DNA of 64,000 nt from Clostridia bacterium (GCA_017409265.1 JAFQSY010000002.1:1-64000); one strand, 5' to 3'. Numbered from the stretch's first letter, positions 25,509 to 32,179 are shown. Notes: generated by a model from the letters alone, not told the origin. Made by a program: numbers and translations.

Positions 25509-25542
25509 AAAACAGCTCTATCTTAACAGATAAAGCTGTTTT
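25509..25542 (-). terminator. Terminator of the interrupted host tRNA-Arg
   Basis: On the minus strand AAAACAGCT-TATCT-loop-AGATA-AGCTGTTTT follows directly after the tRNA CCA and is followed by GTTTTTAG. Confidence 0.8.
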
Positions 25543-25587
25543 TGGCGTCCTCGGCGGGATTCGAACCCACGGCCTTTCGCTTAGGAG
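25543..25587 (-). pseudogene. 3' half of the disrupted host tRNA-Arg(CCU)
   Basis: On the minus strand: anticodon loop CTCCTAA, anticodon-stem strand GCGAA, AGGCC, T arm GTGGG/CCCGC with TTCGAAT, acceptor strand CGAGGAC, G, CCA. Its missing 5' half is at 30710-30748: TTCGC pairs with GCGAA and GTCTTCG with CGAGGAC at all seven positions (one G-T). The two halves were one gene before insertion of the 5.1-kb element. Confidence 0.93.
25581..25587. repeat. attL core TTAGGAG
   Basis: Seven bases equal to the anticodon loop of tRNA-Arg(CCU), repeated at 30710-30716. Identity stops on both sides, so these 7 bases define the crossover region. Confidence 0.85.
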
Positions 25588-25660
25588 ATCCTCCAGAAGC
25601 AGTTTTTGGGTTCCCTTCCAAGGTGCCCTAATCCCTTATATATCAACGATTTCACGCATT

Positions 25661-25780
25661 ATCGAGTTAATCTGTTCCCTTAAAATATCGGCTGATTTTT
25701 GCTGTTTTTTCACGTTCCTGTTAGCAGGCTGTTAGCAAAAAGGCTGTTTTTGGGGTAATGACATCGAGTTAATCTGTTCC
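25661..25780. repeat. Left-end integrase/excisionase binding repeats
   Basis: An 18-base direct repeat beginning ATCGAGTTAATCTG lies at 25661-25678 and 25763-25780. Between them are two copies of GTTAGCA (25720-25726 and 25731-25737). The same motifs recur at the right end. No gene lies in 25588-25993. Confidence 0.7.
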
Positions 25781-25925
25781 TATCGCTTCCAAAAAGAGAT
25801 TTTTTTAAGTTTTATACAGCAATCTAATTGTAAACATATTTTAATTCAAAAGTCAATCGATAACAAAAAACGTACCAATTTACTTTTGGACTGACGGGTT
25901 ACATCTTTGGCAGTTTCACTAAGTA

Positions 25926-25954
25926 TTGATTCAGGCCGAAAAATATGATAAAGT
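25926..25954 (+). promoter_or_regulatory. Promoter of the cargo genes
   Basis: TTGATT, 17-base spacer, TAAAGT, 39 bases before the DUF5131 ATG. Confidence 0.55.
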
Positions 25955-25993
25955 AAACTGAACGATAAATAAGAATTTGGAGAAGTATTTATT

Positions 25994-26710
25994 ATGGCTA
26001 TGTGGAACCCATGGCGTGGTTGTAAAAAATGCAGTGACGGATGTTTGCATTGCTATATTCATAAAGGCGATGCCAAACGCGGTGTTAATACAAACGCCAT
26101 TGTCAAAACAAAAGATTTTTACAAACCCATCGAGAAATTGAAAAACGGAAATTACAAAATGAAAGCAGGGATGGTTTATCTTTGTTTTTCAACGGATTTT
26201 CTAATAGAAGAAGCAGATGAATGGCGTAAAGAATGTTGGTCTATGATTAAGGAGCGACAGGACTGCACATTTTTATTTCTCACCAAGCGAATAGAGCGCT
26301 TCACAAAATGCATTCCGGATGATTGGGGCGAAGGATACGACAATGTCGTTGTATGTTGCACTGTTGAGAATCAAAAGAATGCGGATAAAAAATTGTCGGT
26401 ATTTGCGTCACTTCCAATAAAACATAAATGTATTACCGCACAACCTCTACTTGAAAAAATATATATCGAACCATATTTTGATGATATTGAACTTGTAGTA
26501 GTTGGCGGAGAATCGGATTATCACGCAAGACCGTTTGATTATTCTTGGGCACTTGATATTAGAGAGCAATGTGTTCGCAAAAATGTATCTTTTGAATTTA
26601 GGCAATGCGGAACTCATTTCATAAAAGACGGCAAGGAATACAAATTGCAGACAAAGGATTTGTGCAGTCAAGCAAGAAAAGCAGGAATAGATTTTAAGGC
26701 AAATAATTAA
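25994..26710 (+). CDS. DUF5131 / phage Gp37-Gp68 family protein
   Basis: A 238-residue protein of the DUF5131 family (PF07505), known from phages and mobile elements. It starts with WNPWRGCKKCSDGCLHCY, the family's Cys cluster of radical-SAM-like appearance, then VYLCFSTDFLIEEADEWR, FLFLTKRIERF, VVCCTVENQKNADKKLS, VVGGESDYHARPFDYSW and FEFRQCG. The cluster probably binds Fe-S; the reaction is unknown. Start at 25994 has GGAGAAG upstream; a second ATG at 26000 would give the family-typical MWNPW start. Confidence 0.9.
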   Translation: MAMWNPWRGCKKCSDGCLHCYIHKGDAKRGVNTNAIVKTKDFYKPIEKLKNGNYKMKAGMVYLCFSTDFLIEEADEWRKECWSMIKERQDCTFLFLTKRIERFTKCIPDDWGEGYDNVVVCCTVENQKNADKKLSVFASLPIKHKCITAQPLLEKIYIEPYFDDIELVVVGGESDYHARPFDYSWALDIREQCVRKNVSFEFRQCGTHFIKDGKEYKLQTKDLCSQARKAGIDFKANN

Positions 26711-26739
26711 ACAAATAAGAATTTGACGGAGGTTTATAT

Positions 26740-26907
26740 ATGAAAAACTATGAGGGAATGGGCTTTTTGATTGGGGCAGTAGTCGGTGCCATTCTTACAG
26801 GAATTTGCATCTATTTTACAAGCAGTGTTGCTTCAGCGATAATCTCGTTGGTATGTGCATTGTTAGGTGGCTGGATAGGAAAATCCATACCGAAAACAGA
26901 TAAATAA
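26740..26907 (+). CDS. Small two-helix membrane protein, 55 residues
   Basis: ATG with GGAGG eight bases upstream; 55 codons to TAA. The product MKNYEGMGFLIGAVVGAIL... has two membrane helices (about 7-26 and 30-49) rich in Gly and Ala and ends KSIPKTDK. It is the second cargo gene and carries the same upstream ATAAGAATTTG sequence as its neighbours. No family recognised. Confidence 0.72.
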   Translation: MKNYEGMGFLIGAVVGAILTGICIYFTSSVASAIISLVCALLGGWIGKSIPKTDK

Positions 26908-26956
26908 ATTCCAATAGGTCGAACAGTTAGGAAAATAAGAATTTGGAGGAATTGAA

Positions 26957-27142
26957 ATGAAGCAGTATAAAGTTGTCAGAGTTAAAATGACTTTTGAGGA
27001 ATTAGGAACTGTAAATTTTACAAGACTTGAAACTATAATGAACGATATGGCAAAAGAGGGGTGGGATGTTGTATGCCTATCTCCTCAACCGGGAATATCT
27101 ACGAATTTCCTGCTTGTAACTTTTTGCAAGGATGATGAATAA
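26957..27142 (+). CDS. DUF4177-like small protein
   Basis: A 61-residue protein with the DUF4177 pattern: MKQYKVVRVKMTFEE, LETIMNDMAKEGWDVVCLSP and a closing strand NFLLVTFCK. Family function unknown. GGAGG lies before the ATG. Third cargo gene, ended by a terminator. Confidence 0.75.
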   Translation: MKQYKVVRVKMTFEELGTVNFTRLETIMNDMAKEGWDVVCLSPQPGISTNFLLVTFCKDDE

Positions 27143-27203
27143 CTAATTCCGGTTTGCCAGAGTGATAAATTCCAATTTATCGAACGGTTATGTTCTGTTA
27201 ATA

Positions 27204-27240
27204 TACTTCCCTCTGTTATTTTGACGGAGGGAAGTTCTTT
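27204..27240 (+). terminator. Terminator of the cargo genes
   Basis: ACTTCCCTC/GAGGGAAGT stem with a 13-base loop and TCTTTAT tail. Confidence 0.8.
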
Positions 27241-27350
27241 ATATCCCAAATCAGTCCAAAAGGTAAAAGGGAGCAAAAAACTTCTCGTCATAATAGCATG
27301 ACTTTATGGTATGAAAATATAGTATTTAATACATTATTACTACGCTAATT

Positions 27351-27390
27351 AGCTGTCCGTTTCTAACTGATAGAACGGGCAGCTTTTTTT
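27351..27390 (+). terminator. Second strong terminator
   Basis: A 12-bp stem (AGCTGTCCGTTT with GAACGGGCAGCT) followed by TTTTTTTG. It isolates the cargo genes from the leader region that follows. Confidence 0.85.
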
Positions 27391-27417
27391 GTTTTTCAAA
27401 AAATTTTTTTGAAAACT

Positions 27418-27860
27418 ACCCCCCCAAATGGCACTTCCCAGTGCATATATAGTGAAGGGTATTTTTCCCAAAGCCTTTCACGAACATTGAAAAGTGAATA
27501 AGTCACTCACATAGGACTTTATTTCTGATGAGTAGCTACAGTAGCAGGTACGCCTTGATTTCCGAAAGTGGAAAGAGCGATAACCCCTGCACGATTATCG
27601 GATTGCAACCGATATGGCGATGACAGTCAGAATGATAATGATACTTCTCTACGGAGCTGGCGGAGTACCCGGCAGAGGTGAGATTCCTATGATACGGTTT
27701 AGCAAACTGTAACCTATGTGTTTCCCATAAAGCAAATGCTATGCAGGGGTGTCGAGGACAAATACTGCATTTTAACATAAGACCGATTCGCCAAGAACGG
27801 GTTTCGGTCTATTACATAGCCGTTCAATAACATTGTCGGCTATCTTTAAAATGAAAGGAG
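27418..27860 (+). ncRNA. Candidate structured leader RNA
   Basis: 440 bases without a gene but with many paired segments: GCACT/AGTGC (about 27434), ATCGG/CCGAT (27607-27623), AGGT...ACCT enclosing CGGTTT/AAACTG, a long-range pair CCCCTGCA (27594-27601) with TGCAGGGG (27742-27749), AGACCGA/TCGGTCT, and ATAGCCG/CGGCTAT. It precedes the mini-peptide and ParB genes and is not followed by a terminator. From memory, similar leaders precede ParB-like genes in Tn1549-type elements. Exact ends are unknown. Confidence 0.4.
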
Positions 27861-27868
27861 AGATAAGA

Positions 27869-27892
27869 ATGTATATTCTCGATGGACTTTAG
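27869..27892 (+). CDS. Putative 7-residue leader peptide MYILDGL
   Basis: ATG with AAAGGAG eight bases upstream, seven codons, then TAG. A hairpin GACTTTA/TAAAGTC (27885-27906) covers the last codons and stop, the usual layout of translation-sensing attenuators. Too short to judge by coding statistics. Confidence 0.35.
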   Translation: MYILDGL

Positions 27893-27942
27893 TAAAGAAT
27901 AAAGTCACCCAAAACAAAGTTTTGTAAGAAGGAGGAAAAGTA

Positions 27943-28032
27943 ATGATTCACGCTTTGCTTGTACTGCCCGGTCTTTACGGTGCAGTAATTCTTCAGACAA
28001 TCAGCGAAATCGTTTCTCGCTTTGGCTTCTAA
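27943..28032 (+). CDS. Small hydrophobic peptide, 29 residues
   Basis: AAGGAGG, six bases, ATG, then 29 codons to TAA. The product MIHALLVLPGLYGAVILQT... is a single hydrophobic helix with a short end containing SEIVSRFGF. It ends 6 bases before the ParB start, so the two are probably translated from one transcript. Function unknown. Confidence 0.5.
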   Translation: MIHALLVLPGLYGAVILQTISEIVSRFGF

Positions 28033-28038
28033 TTTAAG

Positions 28039-28434
28039 ATGAACATACAGAGCGAGGAAAAAGTAGTCCAAATCCCAATCAGCCAAATCCGAGATTTCCC
28101 CGAACATCCGTACAAGGTCAAAGACGATGAGAGCATGAGTGAGCTTGTTGACAGCATTATGCAGAGAGGCCTAATACAGCCGGTCATCATAAGACCAACG
28201 GAGGACGGAAACTACGAAATGGTATCGGGACACAGACGAAAACGAGCCTTTGAAATTGCAGGGATGAAAAACATCCCTGCAAGAGTAAAAGAAATGACGA
28301 AGGACGAAGCAATATTAGCAATGGTTGATTCAAACCTTCAAAGAGAGGTTATCCTACCCAGCGAAAAGGCATTCGCATACAAGATGAGGTTGGAGGCTAT
28401 GAACAGACAAGGTCAAAGAACTGATATGGGTTGA
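28039..28434 (+). pseudogene. ParB N-terminal domain, truncated
   Basis: 131 residues with the ParB/Srx nuclease-like domain: VVQIPISQIRDFPEHPYKV, IMQRGLIQPVIIRP, YEMVSGHRRKRAFEIAGM, VDSNLQRE. The HTH and C-terminal parts of ParB are missing; the frame stops 12 codons after SEKAFAYKMRLEAMNRQGQRTD. Sequence from a different gene follows at once in another frame, so a deletion joined the two. It may still make a short ParB fragment. Ribosome site is weak. Confidence 0.85.
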
Positions 28435-28540
28435 TGGGACAAGACGAGTTTTAGAGGACAGCTTTGAAAAGTGGTACGCATCTCAGAGCCATTATAAAAA
28501 AGTAATGGAGATAAAGGAGGTAGAGAGATTTGTCGATTAA
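28409..28540 (+). pseudogene. C-terminal remnant of an HTH-type accessory protein
   Basis: In the frame beside ParB, the codons read VKELIWVDGTRRVLEDSF, EKWYASQSHYKKV and then EVERFVD before TAA at 28538. SFEKWYA.Q..Y.KV is the tail of repeated helix-turn-helix units of Tn1549-like elements, from memory. It has no start of its own; it is the downstream side of the deletion. Confidence 0.55.
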
Positions 28541-28748
28541 AGAAAGAGTAAAAAAAATAAACGGAAATCCTTTTGTTAAGAAAAGCTACACAGTTGAAGA
28601 AATAGTATCCTTGCTCGGAATAACAAGACAGTCGGTTTATAAACTCATAGATAAAGGGTGTTTTTCTGCCGTGAAGGTTGAGAAAGGATACCGCATTAGG
28701 AAAGATAGTTTTGACAGATGGTTAGACGAAAAAGAAAGTGAGGAATAA
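28530..28748 (+). CDS. Excisionase-type HTH protein
   Basis: A 72-residue DNA-binding protein of the MerR-like/HTH_17 excisionase family: YTVEEIVSLLGITRQSVYKLIDKG, then VEKGYRIRKDSFDRWLDE. Such proteins bend att DNA and favour excision. TTG start with AAGGAGG nine bases upstream, overlapping the end of the remnant reading frame. The integrase starts 3 bases after its stop. Confidence 0.88.
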   Translation: MSIKERVKKINGNPFVKKSYTVEEIVSLLGITRQSVYKLIDKGCFSAVKVEKGYRIRKDSFDRWLDEKESEE

Positions 28749-28751
28749 ACA

Positions 28752-30206
28752 ATGGCAACAATATTAAAAAGAAAGAACAGATATTCGGTAGTATATCGCT
28801 ATACCGATGAAGAAGGCAAAAGTAAACAGAAATGGGAAACCTTTGACACTAACGCAGAAGCAAAGAAAAGAAAAGCAGAGATTGAGTATCAGCAGGATAA
28901 CGGAAGTTTTGTTGTTCCTACAGCAGTAACGGTTGCTGAATTGCTGGAAGAGTATTGTGCAATATACGGAGTTAATAATTGGGCAATGAGCACTTATGAG
29001 ACCCGTAAAGGTCTTATATACAATTATATCAATCCTATAATCGGTGATTATAAGTTGACAGATATAACACCGTTAATGATGGATACCTATTACAAAAGTT
29101 TGCAAAAGGTTAAAGCCAAATCGTCAAAAAACCGCAAAGCTCAAACAACTTATATAACTGCACATACCGTAAATGAAATACACAAGTTACTTCGTAGTGC
29201 TTTTGGTCAGGCGGTCAAATGGGAACTTATGCAAAGAAATCCTGTGCTTAACGCCACAGTTCCGAAACACGAATATCAGAAAAGGGATATATGGACAGCG
29301 GAAACATTGCTTCACGCACTTGAAGTTTGTGACGATGATATTCTCGCTTTGGCAATCAACTTGGCTTTTTCCTGCTCATTGCGTATGGGTGAAGTGCTTG
29401 GATTAACTTGGGACTGCATTGAAATATCCAAAGAAAAGATAGAAGATAACGATGCCTTTATCTTCGTGAATAAGGAACTCCAGAGGGTAAACAAGGAGAC
29501 AATGGAAAAGCTCGACAAAAAAGATGTAATACTTGTGTTTCCGCACATTCTATCGGGAAACAATACATCATTAGTTCTTAAAAGTCCGAAAACAAAAACG
29601 AGTGTCAGAAAAATCTTTTTACCAAAAACGGTTGCTTCAATGCTTACTGAACGTAAAAAGCAAATTGAGGAAATGAAAGAGTTATACGGAGATGAATACA
29701 CCGATTACGATTTAGTTTTTTGTCATTCATCCGGCAGACCAATGGAGTCGCAAGTAATCAGCAGAGCGTTAAAAAAGCTCATTACGGACAATGATTTACC
29801 GCCCATAGTATTTCACTCTTTCCGTCATGCGAGTATTACATACAAGCTAAAATGGAACGGGGGAGATATGAAATCCGTACAAGGCGATTCAGGTCACGCA
29901 CGAATGGATATGGTTGCAGATGTATATAGCCATATAATTGATGAAGATAGGCGTTTTAATGCACAGAAATTTGAGGAACAGTTTTATAATACAAAAGGAT
30001 TACGAAATACTGAAGAAGGTAAGACGGCACCAATGCCAAGATTTTCAAATAATATTGAATTACTTGATACAATGGCAGTAGTTGAAGATGAGGAAACTGA
30101 AATCACAGAAGAACCAAAAGAAGATGACAATGTGGCTTTGCTCACAAAGATATTAGCCAACCCTGATGCAGCAGCACTCCTAAAAGCATTAGCCAAATCT
30201 TTATAA
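28752..30206 (+). CDS. int: Tyrosine recombinase / integrase
   Basis: A 484-residue phage-type integrase. An N-terminal AP2-like arm-binding domain (ILKRKNRYSVVYRYTDEEGK), a core-binding SAM-like domain (about 60-160), and a catalytic domain with Arg in CSLRMGEVLGL, HSFRHASIT, GDSGHARMD and the nucleophile Tyr in VYSHII. An acidic tail EDEETEITEEPKEDD follows. It would recombine the 7-bp TTAGGAG core. Arm-type repeats at 25.7 and 30.3-30.5 kb fit its N-terminal domain. Cotranscribed with the excisionase. Confidence 0.96.
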   Translation: MATILKRKNRYSVVYRYTDEEGKSKQKWETFDTNAEAKKRKAEIEYQQDNGSFVVPTAVTVAELLEEYCAIYGVNNWAMSTYETRKGLIYNYINPIIGDYKLTDITPLMMDTYYKSLQKVKAKSSKNRKAQTTYITAHTVNEIHKLLRSAFGQAVKWELMQRNPVLNATVPKHEYQKRDIWTAETLLHALEVCDDDILALAINLAFSCSLRMGEVLGLTWDCIEISKEKIEDNDAFIFVNKELQRVNKETMEKLDKKDVILVFPHILSGNNTSLVLKSPKTKTSVRKIFLPKTVASMLTERKKQIEEMKELYGDEYTDYDLVFCHSSGRPMESQVISRALKKLITDNDLPPIVFHSFRHASITYKLKWNGGDMKSVQGDSGHARMDMVADVYSHIIDEDRRFNAQKFEEQFYNTKGLRNTEEGKTAPMPRFSNNIELLDTMAVVEDEETEITEEPKEDDNVALLTKILANPDAAALLKALAKSL

Positions 30207-30212
30207 AAATGG

Positions 30213-30243
30213 AAAAGGCAGTCCGAGAGGATTGCCTTTTTAC
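30213..30243 (+). terminator. Terminator of the integrase gene
   Basis: AAAAGGCAGTCC GAGA GGATTGCCTTTT, 12-bp stem with one G-T, T tail. Confidence 0.88.
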
Positions 30244-30264
30244 TATTATATATCCTTATTAAAT

Positions 30265-30456
30265 ATCGAGTTAACTGAATAACAATCACTTTTTTGTTAG
30301 CAAAAAAGCTTCGGGATTTTTTCTCGTGTTAGCAAAATGCAGATTTTGTTAGCAAAATTTCAAAATTTCTGCTAACAAATGTTAGCAGTGACATTCACCT
30401 TGAAATTGAAAGGACAATTCAAGTAATTCCGCCTTGGGGAGGCGATTTCTGCTAAC
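30265..30456. repeat. Right-end arm-type integrase sites
   Basis: ATCGAGTTAA at 30265 and six copies of GTTAGCA: direct at 30296, 30328, 30348 and 30381, inverted (TGCTAAC) at 30370 and 30450. Most are followed by AAAA. Two more copies lie at the left end. The layout is that of arm-type sites bound by the integrase N-terminal domain. Confidence 0.72.
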
Positions 30457-30503
30457 AAAAATATGCGATTTTGGTGGATGTCAATGAGTTAATAAAAAAC
30501 AAA

Positions 30504-30543
30504 GAAGCCGAAAACCCTTGATATATCAAGGGTTTTCGACTTC
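30504..30543 (-). terminator. Terminator of the element-borne tRNA-Arg
   Basis: A 40-base near-perfect palindrome (GAAG.CGAAAACCCTTGATA and its complement, one mismatch) followed on the minus strand by TTTGTTTTTTATT, five bases after the tRNA end. Confidence 0.85.
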
Positions 30544-30548
30544 AAAAA

Positions 30549-30623
30549 TGGCACCCCCTACCGGGATCGAACCGATATCTAGCCCTTAGGAGGGGCTTAT
30601 TCTATCCATTGAACTAAGGAGGC
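30549..30623 (-). tRNA. tRNA-Arg (anticodon CCT), carried by the element
   Basis: A complete 75-base tRNA: acceptor GCCTCCT/AGGGGGT with two wobble pairs, D arm GTTC/GAAT with GG in the loop, anticodon arm AGCCC-CTCCTAA-GGGCT, T arm ATCGG/CCGGT with TTCGATC, G, CCA. It has the same anticodon as the host tRNA that the element splits but differs in nearly every stem, so it is not a duplicate of the host gene. It lies 87 bases inside the right junction, in the orientation of the host tRNA. Confidence 0.94.
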
Positions 30624-30667
30624 ATATGTGGAATTTATGGAATTGTATGATACTGTATTAACTTGTT

Positions 30668-30698
30668 GTCAATCACTTTTCATCAAAAAGTGATTGAC
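30668..30698. other. 13-bp hairpin between orphan tRNA half and replacement tRNA
   Basis: GTCAATCACTTTT and AAAAGTGATTGAC form a perfect stem with loop CATCA. No T tract follows on the minus strand. Its minus-strand 3' arm contains TTGACA, which could be the -35 of a private promoter for the replacement tRNA (best -10 TACAAT at a 19-base spacing). It could also be a binding or processing site. Confidence 0.5.
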
Positions 30699-30709
30699 AT
30701 AACAAACAA

Positions 30710-30716
30710 TTAGGAG
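30710..30716. repeat. attR core TTAGGAG
   Basis: Right copy of the 7-bp anticodon-loop sequence that bounds the element; pairs with 25581-25587. Confidence 0.85.
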
Positions 30717-30748
30717 GCGAACGCTCTATCCTGCTGAGCTACGAAGAC
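30710..30748 (-). pseudogene. 5' half of the disrupted host tRNA-Arg(CCU)
   Basis: On the minus strand GTCTTCG, TA, D arm GCTC/GAGC with loop AGCAGGATA, G, anticodon-stem strand TTCGC and the loop CTCCTAA. The 3' half is 5.1 kb away at 25543-25587. The host promoter is intact at 30766-30794. Confidence 0.93.
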
Positions 30749-30765
30749 ATATATCGGACTCACAC

Positions 30766-30794
30766 ATTCTATCAAAAACCCATTGTAAAGTCAA
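30766..30794 (-). promoter_or_regulatory. Host tRNA-Arg promoter
   Basis: On the minus strand TTGACT, 17-base spacer, TAGAAT, ending 18 bases before the 5' end of the tRNA half. It now reads into the element towards the replacement tRNA. Confidence 0.82.
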
Positions 30795-30850
30795 GATATA
30801 AATTCTCAATAAAATCGGCATATATTCGGCGTTTTGCCGATAAATAATGC

Positions 30851-30879
30851 TTGAAAAATTTGACATAATAAGATAAAAT
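30851..30879 (+). promoter_or_regulatory. Promoter of pgk
   Basis: TTGAAA, 17-base spacer, TAAAAT, about 58 bases before the pgk ATG. Confidence 0.7.
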
Positions 30880-30937
30880 AAATAATTGGTAAAGTATGCG
30901 ACTACTCAACAATAAAATCTTGAAAGGATTGACAAAA

Positions 30938-32149
30938 ATGAGCTTACTTAACAAGAAAACAGTTGACGACATTAATGCAAAGGGCAAGAAGGTGCTTGTT
31001 CGCTGCGACTTTAACGTTCCTCTCAAGGAAGGCGTTATCACAGACGAAAACAGAATCAATGCTGCTCTTCCCACAATTCAGAAGCTTATAAATGACGGCG
31101 CAAAGGTTATCCTTTGCTCACATCTCGGCAAGCCCAAGAACGGCCCCGAAGCAAAGTTCTCACTCGCTCCCGTTGCAAAAAGACTCTCCGAGAAGCTCGG
31201 CAAGGAAGTTGTTTTTGCTGCTGACGATACAGTTGTCGGCGAAAATGCAAAGGCTGCTGTTGCCGCTATGAACGACGGCGATGTTGTTCTTCTTGAAAAC
31301 ACACGTTTCCGTGCAGAAGAAACAAAGAACGGCGAAGCTTTCTCAAAGGACCTTGCAAGCATCTGCGAAATGTATGTTAACGATGCTTTCGGTGCAGCTC
31401 ACAGAGCTCACTGCTCAACAGTAGGCGTTACAGCTTATGTTGAAGAAGCTGCTGTCGGTTACCTCATGGGCAAAGAGCTCAAGTATCTCGGCAACGCTGT
31501 TGAAGATCCCGAAAGACCCTTCGTTACAATTCTCGGCGGTGCAAAGGTTGCTGACAAGCTCAACGTTATCGAAAACCTTCTCAATAAGGCTGATACACTC
31601 ATTATCGGCGGCGGTATGGCTTACACATTCCTTGCCGCACAGGGCTATGGCGTAGGCAACTCACTCCTTGACGAAAGCAAGATTGACTACTGCAAGGACA
31701 TGCTTGCAAAGGCTGAAGCAAAGGGCGTTAAGATTCTTCTTCCCATCGATGTTGTTGCAGCTGCAGGCTTCCCCAATCCCATTGATGCTCCCATTGATAC
31801 AGTAGTTTACGATGCAGACAAGATTCCCGCAGATATGGAAGGTCTTGACATCGGTCCCAAGACAGCAGAGCTTTATGCAGCAGCAGTAAAGAGCGCAAAG
31901 ACAGTTGTATGGAATGGCCCCATGGGCGTTTTCGAGAACCCCACTCTTGCAGCAGGCACAATCGCAGTTGCAAAGGCACTTGCTGAAACAGACGCAGTTA
32001 CAATCATCGGTGGCGGCGATTCCGCAGCAGCAGTCAACACTCTCGGCTTCGGAGACAAGATGACTCACATCTCAACAGGCGGCGGCGCATCACTTGAATT
32101 TCTTGAGGGTAAGGCTCTTCCCGGTATCGAAGCAGTAAATGATAAGTAA
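30938..32149 (+). CDS. pgk: Phosphoglycerate kinase
   Basis: A 403-residue glycolytic enzyme that makes ATP from 1,3-bisphosphoglycerate. Signature [11 protein letters not shown] at about 20-30, [22 protein letters not shown], the hinge and nucleotide site [19 protein letters not shown], and the C-terminal GGGDSAAAV and [16 protein letters not shown] at 30938 has GAAAGGA about ten bases upstream; an upstream in-frame ATG at 30896 has none. Codon use is biased as in highly expressed genes. Followed by tpiA and gpmI. Confidence 0.98.
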   Translation: MSLLNKKTVDDINAKGKKVLVRCDFNVPLKEGVITDENRINAALPTIQKLINDGAKVILCSHLGKPKNGPEAKFSLAPVAKRLSEKLGKEVVFAADDTVVGENAKAAVAAMNDGDVVLLENTRFRAEETKNGEAFSKDLASICEMYVNDAFGAAHRAHCSTVGVTAYVEEAAVGYLMGKELKYLGNAVEDPERPFVTILGGAKVADKLNVIENLLNKADTLIIGGGMAYTFLAAQGYGVGNSLLDESKIDYCKDMLAKAEAKGVKILLPIDVVAAAGFPNPIDAPIDTVVYDADKIPADMEGLDIGPKTAELYAAAVKSAKTVVWNGPMGVFENPTLAAGTIAVAKALAETDAVTIIGGGDSAAAVNTLGFGDKMTHISTGGGASLEFLEGKALPGIEAVNDK

Positions 32150-32179
32150 TTTTGGCGAAATTTACTTTTCTCCTTCAGT

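Larger units (their letters stand above)
25967..26949 (+). repeat. Repeated leader ATAAGAATTTG before each cargo gene
   Basis: The sequence (A)AATAAGAATTTG followed by GAGG or GGAGG occurs before the ribosome site of all three cargo genes (about 25967-25982, 26713-26730, 26933-26950). A second repeated motif AATTCCAAT..(A/T)..TCGAAC(A/G)GTTA occurs at about 26907-26928 and 27166-27190. Confidence 0.6.
25581..30716. mobile_element. 5.1-kb integrated element in a tRNA-Arg anticodon loop
   Basis: The element is bounded by 7-bp repeats TTAGGAG, has integrase arm-type repeats near both ends, a tyrosine integrase and excisionase next to the right end, and a replacement tRNA-Arg(CCU). Cargo: DUF5131 protein, a small membrane protein and a DUF4177-like protein. 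A truncated ParB gene fused out of frame to the tail of another gene shows internal deletion, so it is probably a shrunken relative of a conjugative (Tn1549-like) element. No relaxase, coupling protein or phage structural gene is present. Base use is more AT-rich than the flanks. Confidence 0.9.

Noticed and set aside
30549-30623. The intact tRNA-Arg as the integration target, with the fragment at 25543-25587 as its displaced 3' half
   Set aside because: The fragment's stem strands (GCGAA, CGAGGAC) do not pair with this tRNA's 5' half (AGCCC, GCCTCCT), whereas they pair perfectly with the half at 30710-30748.
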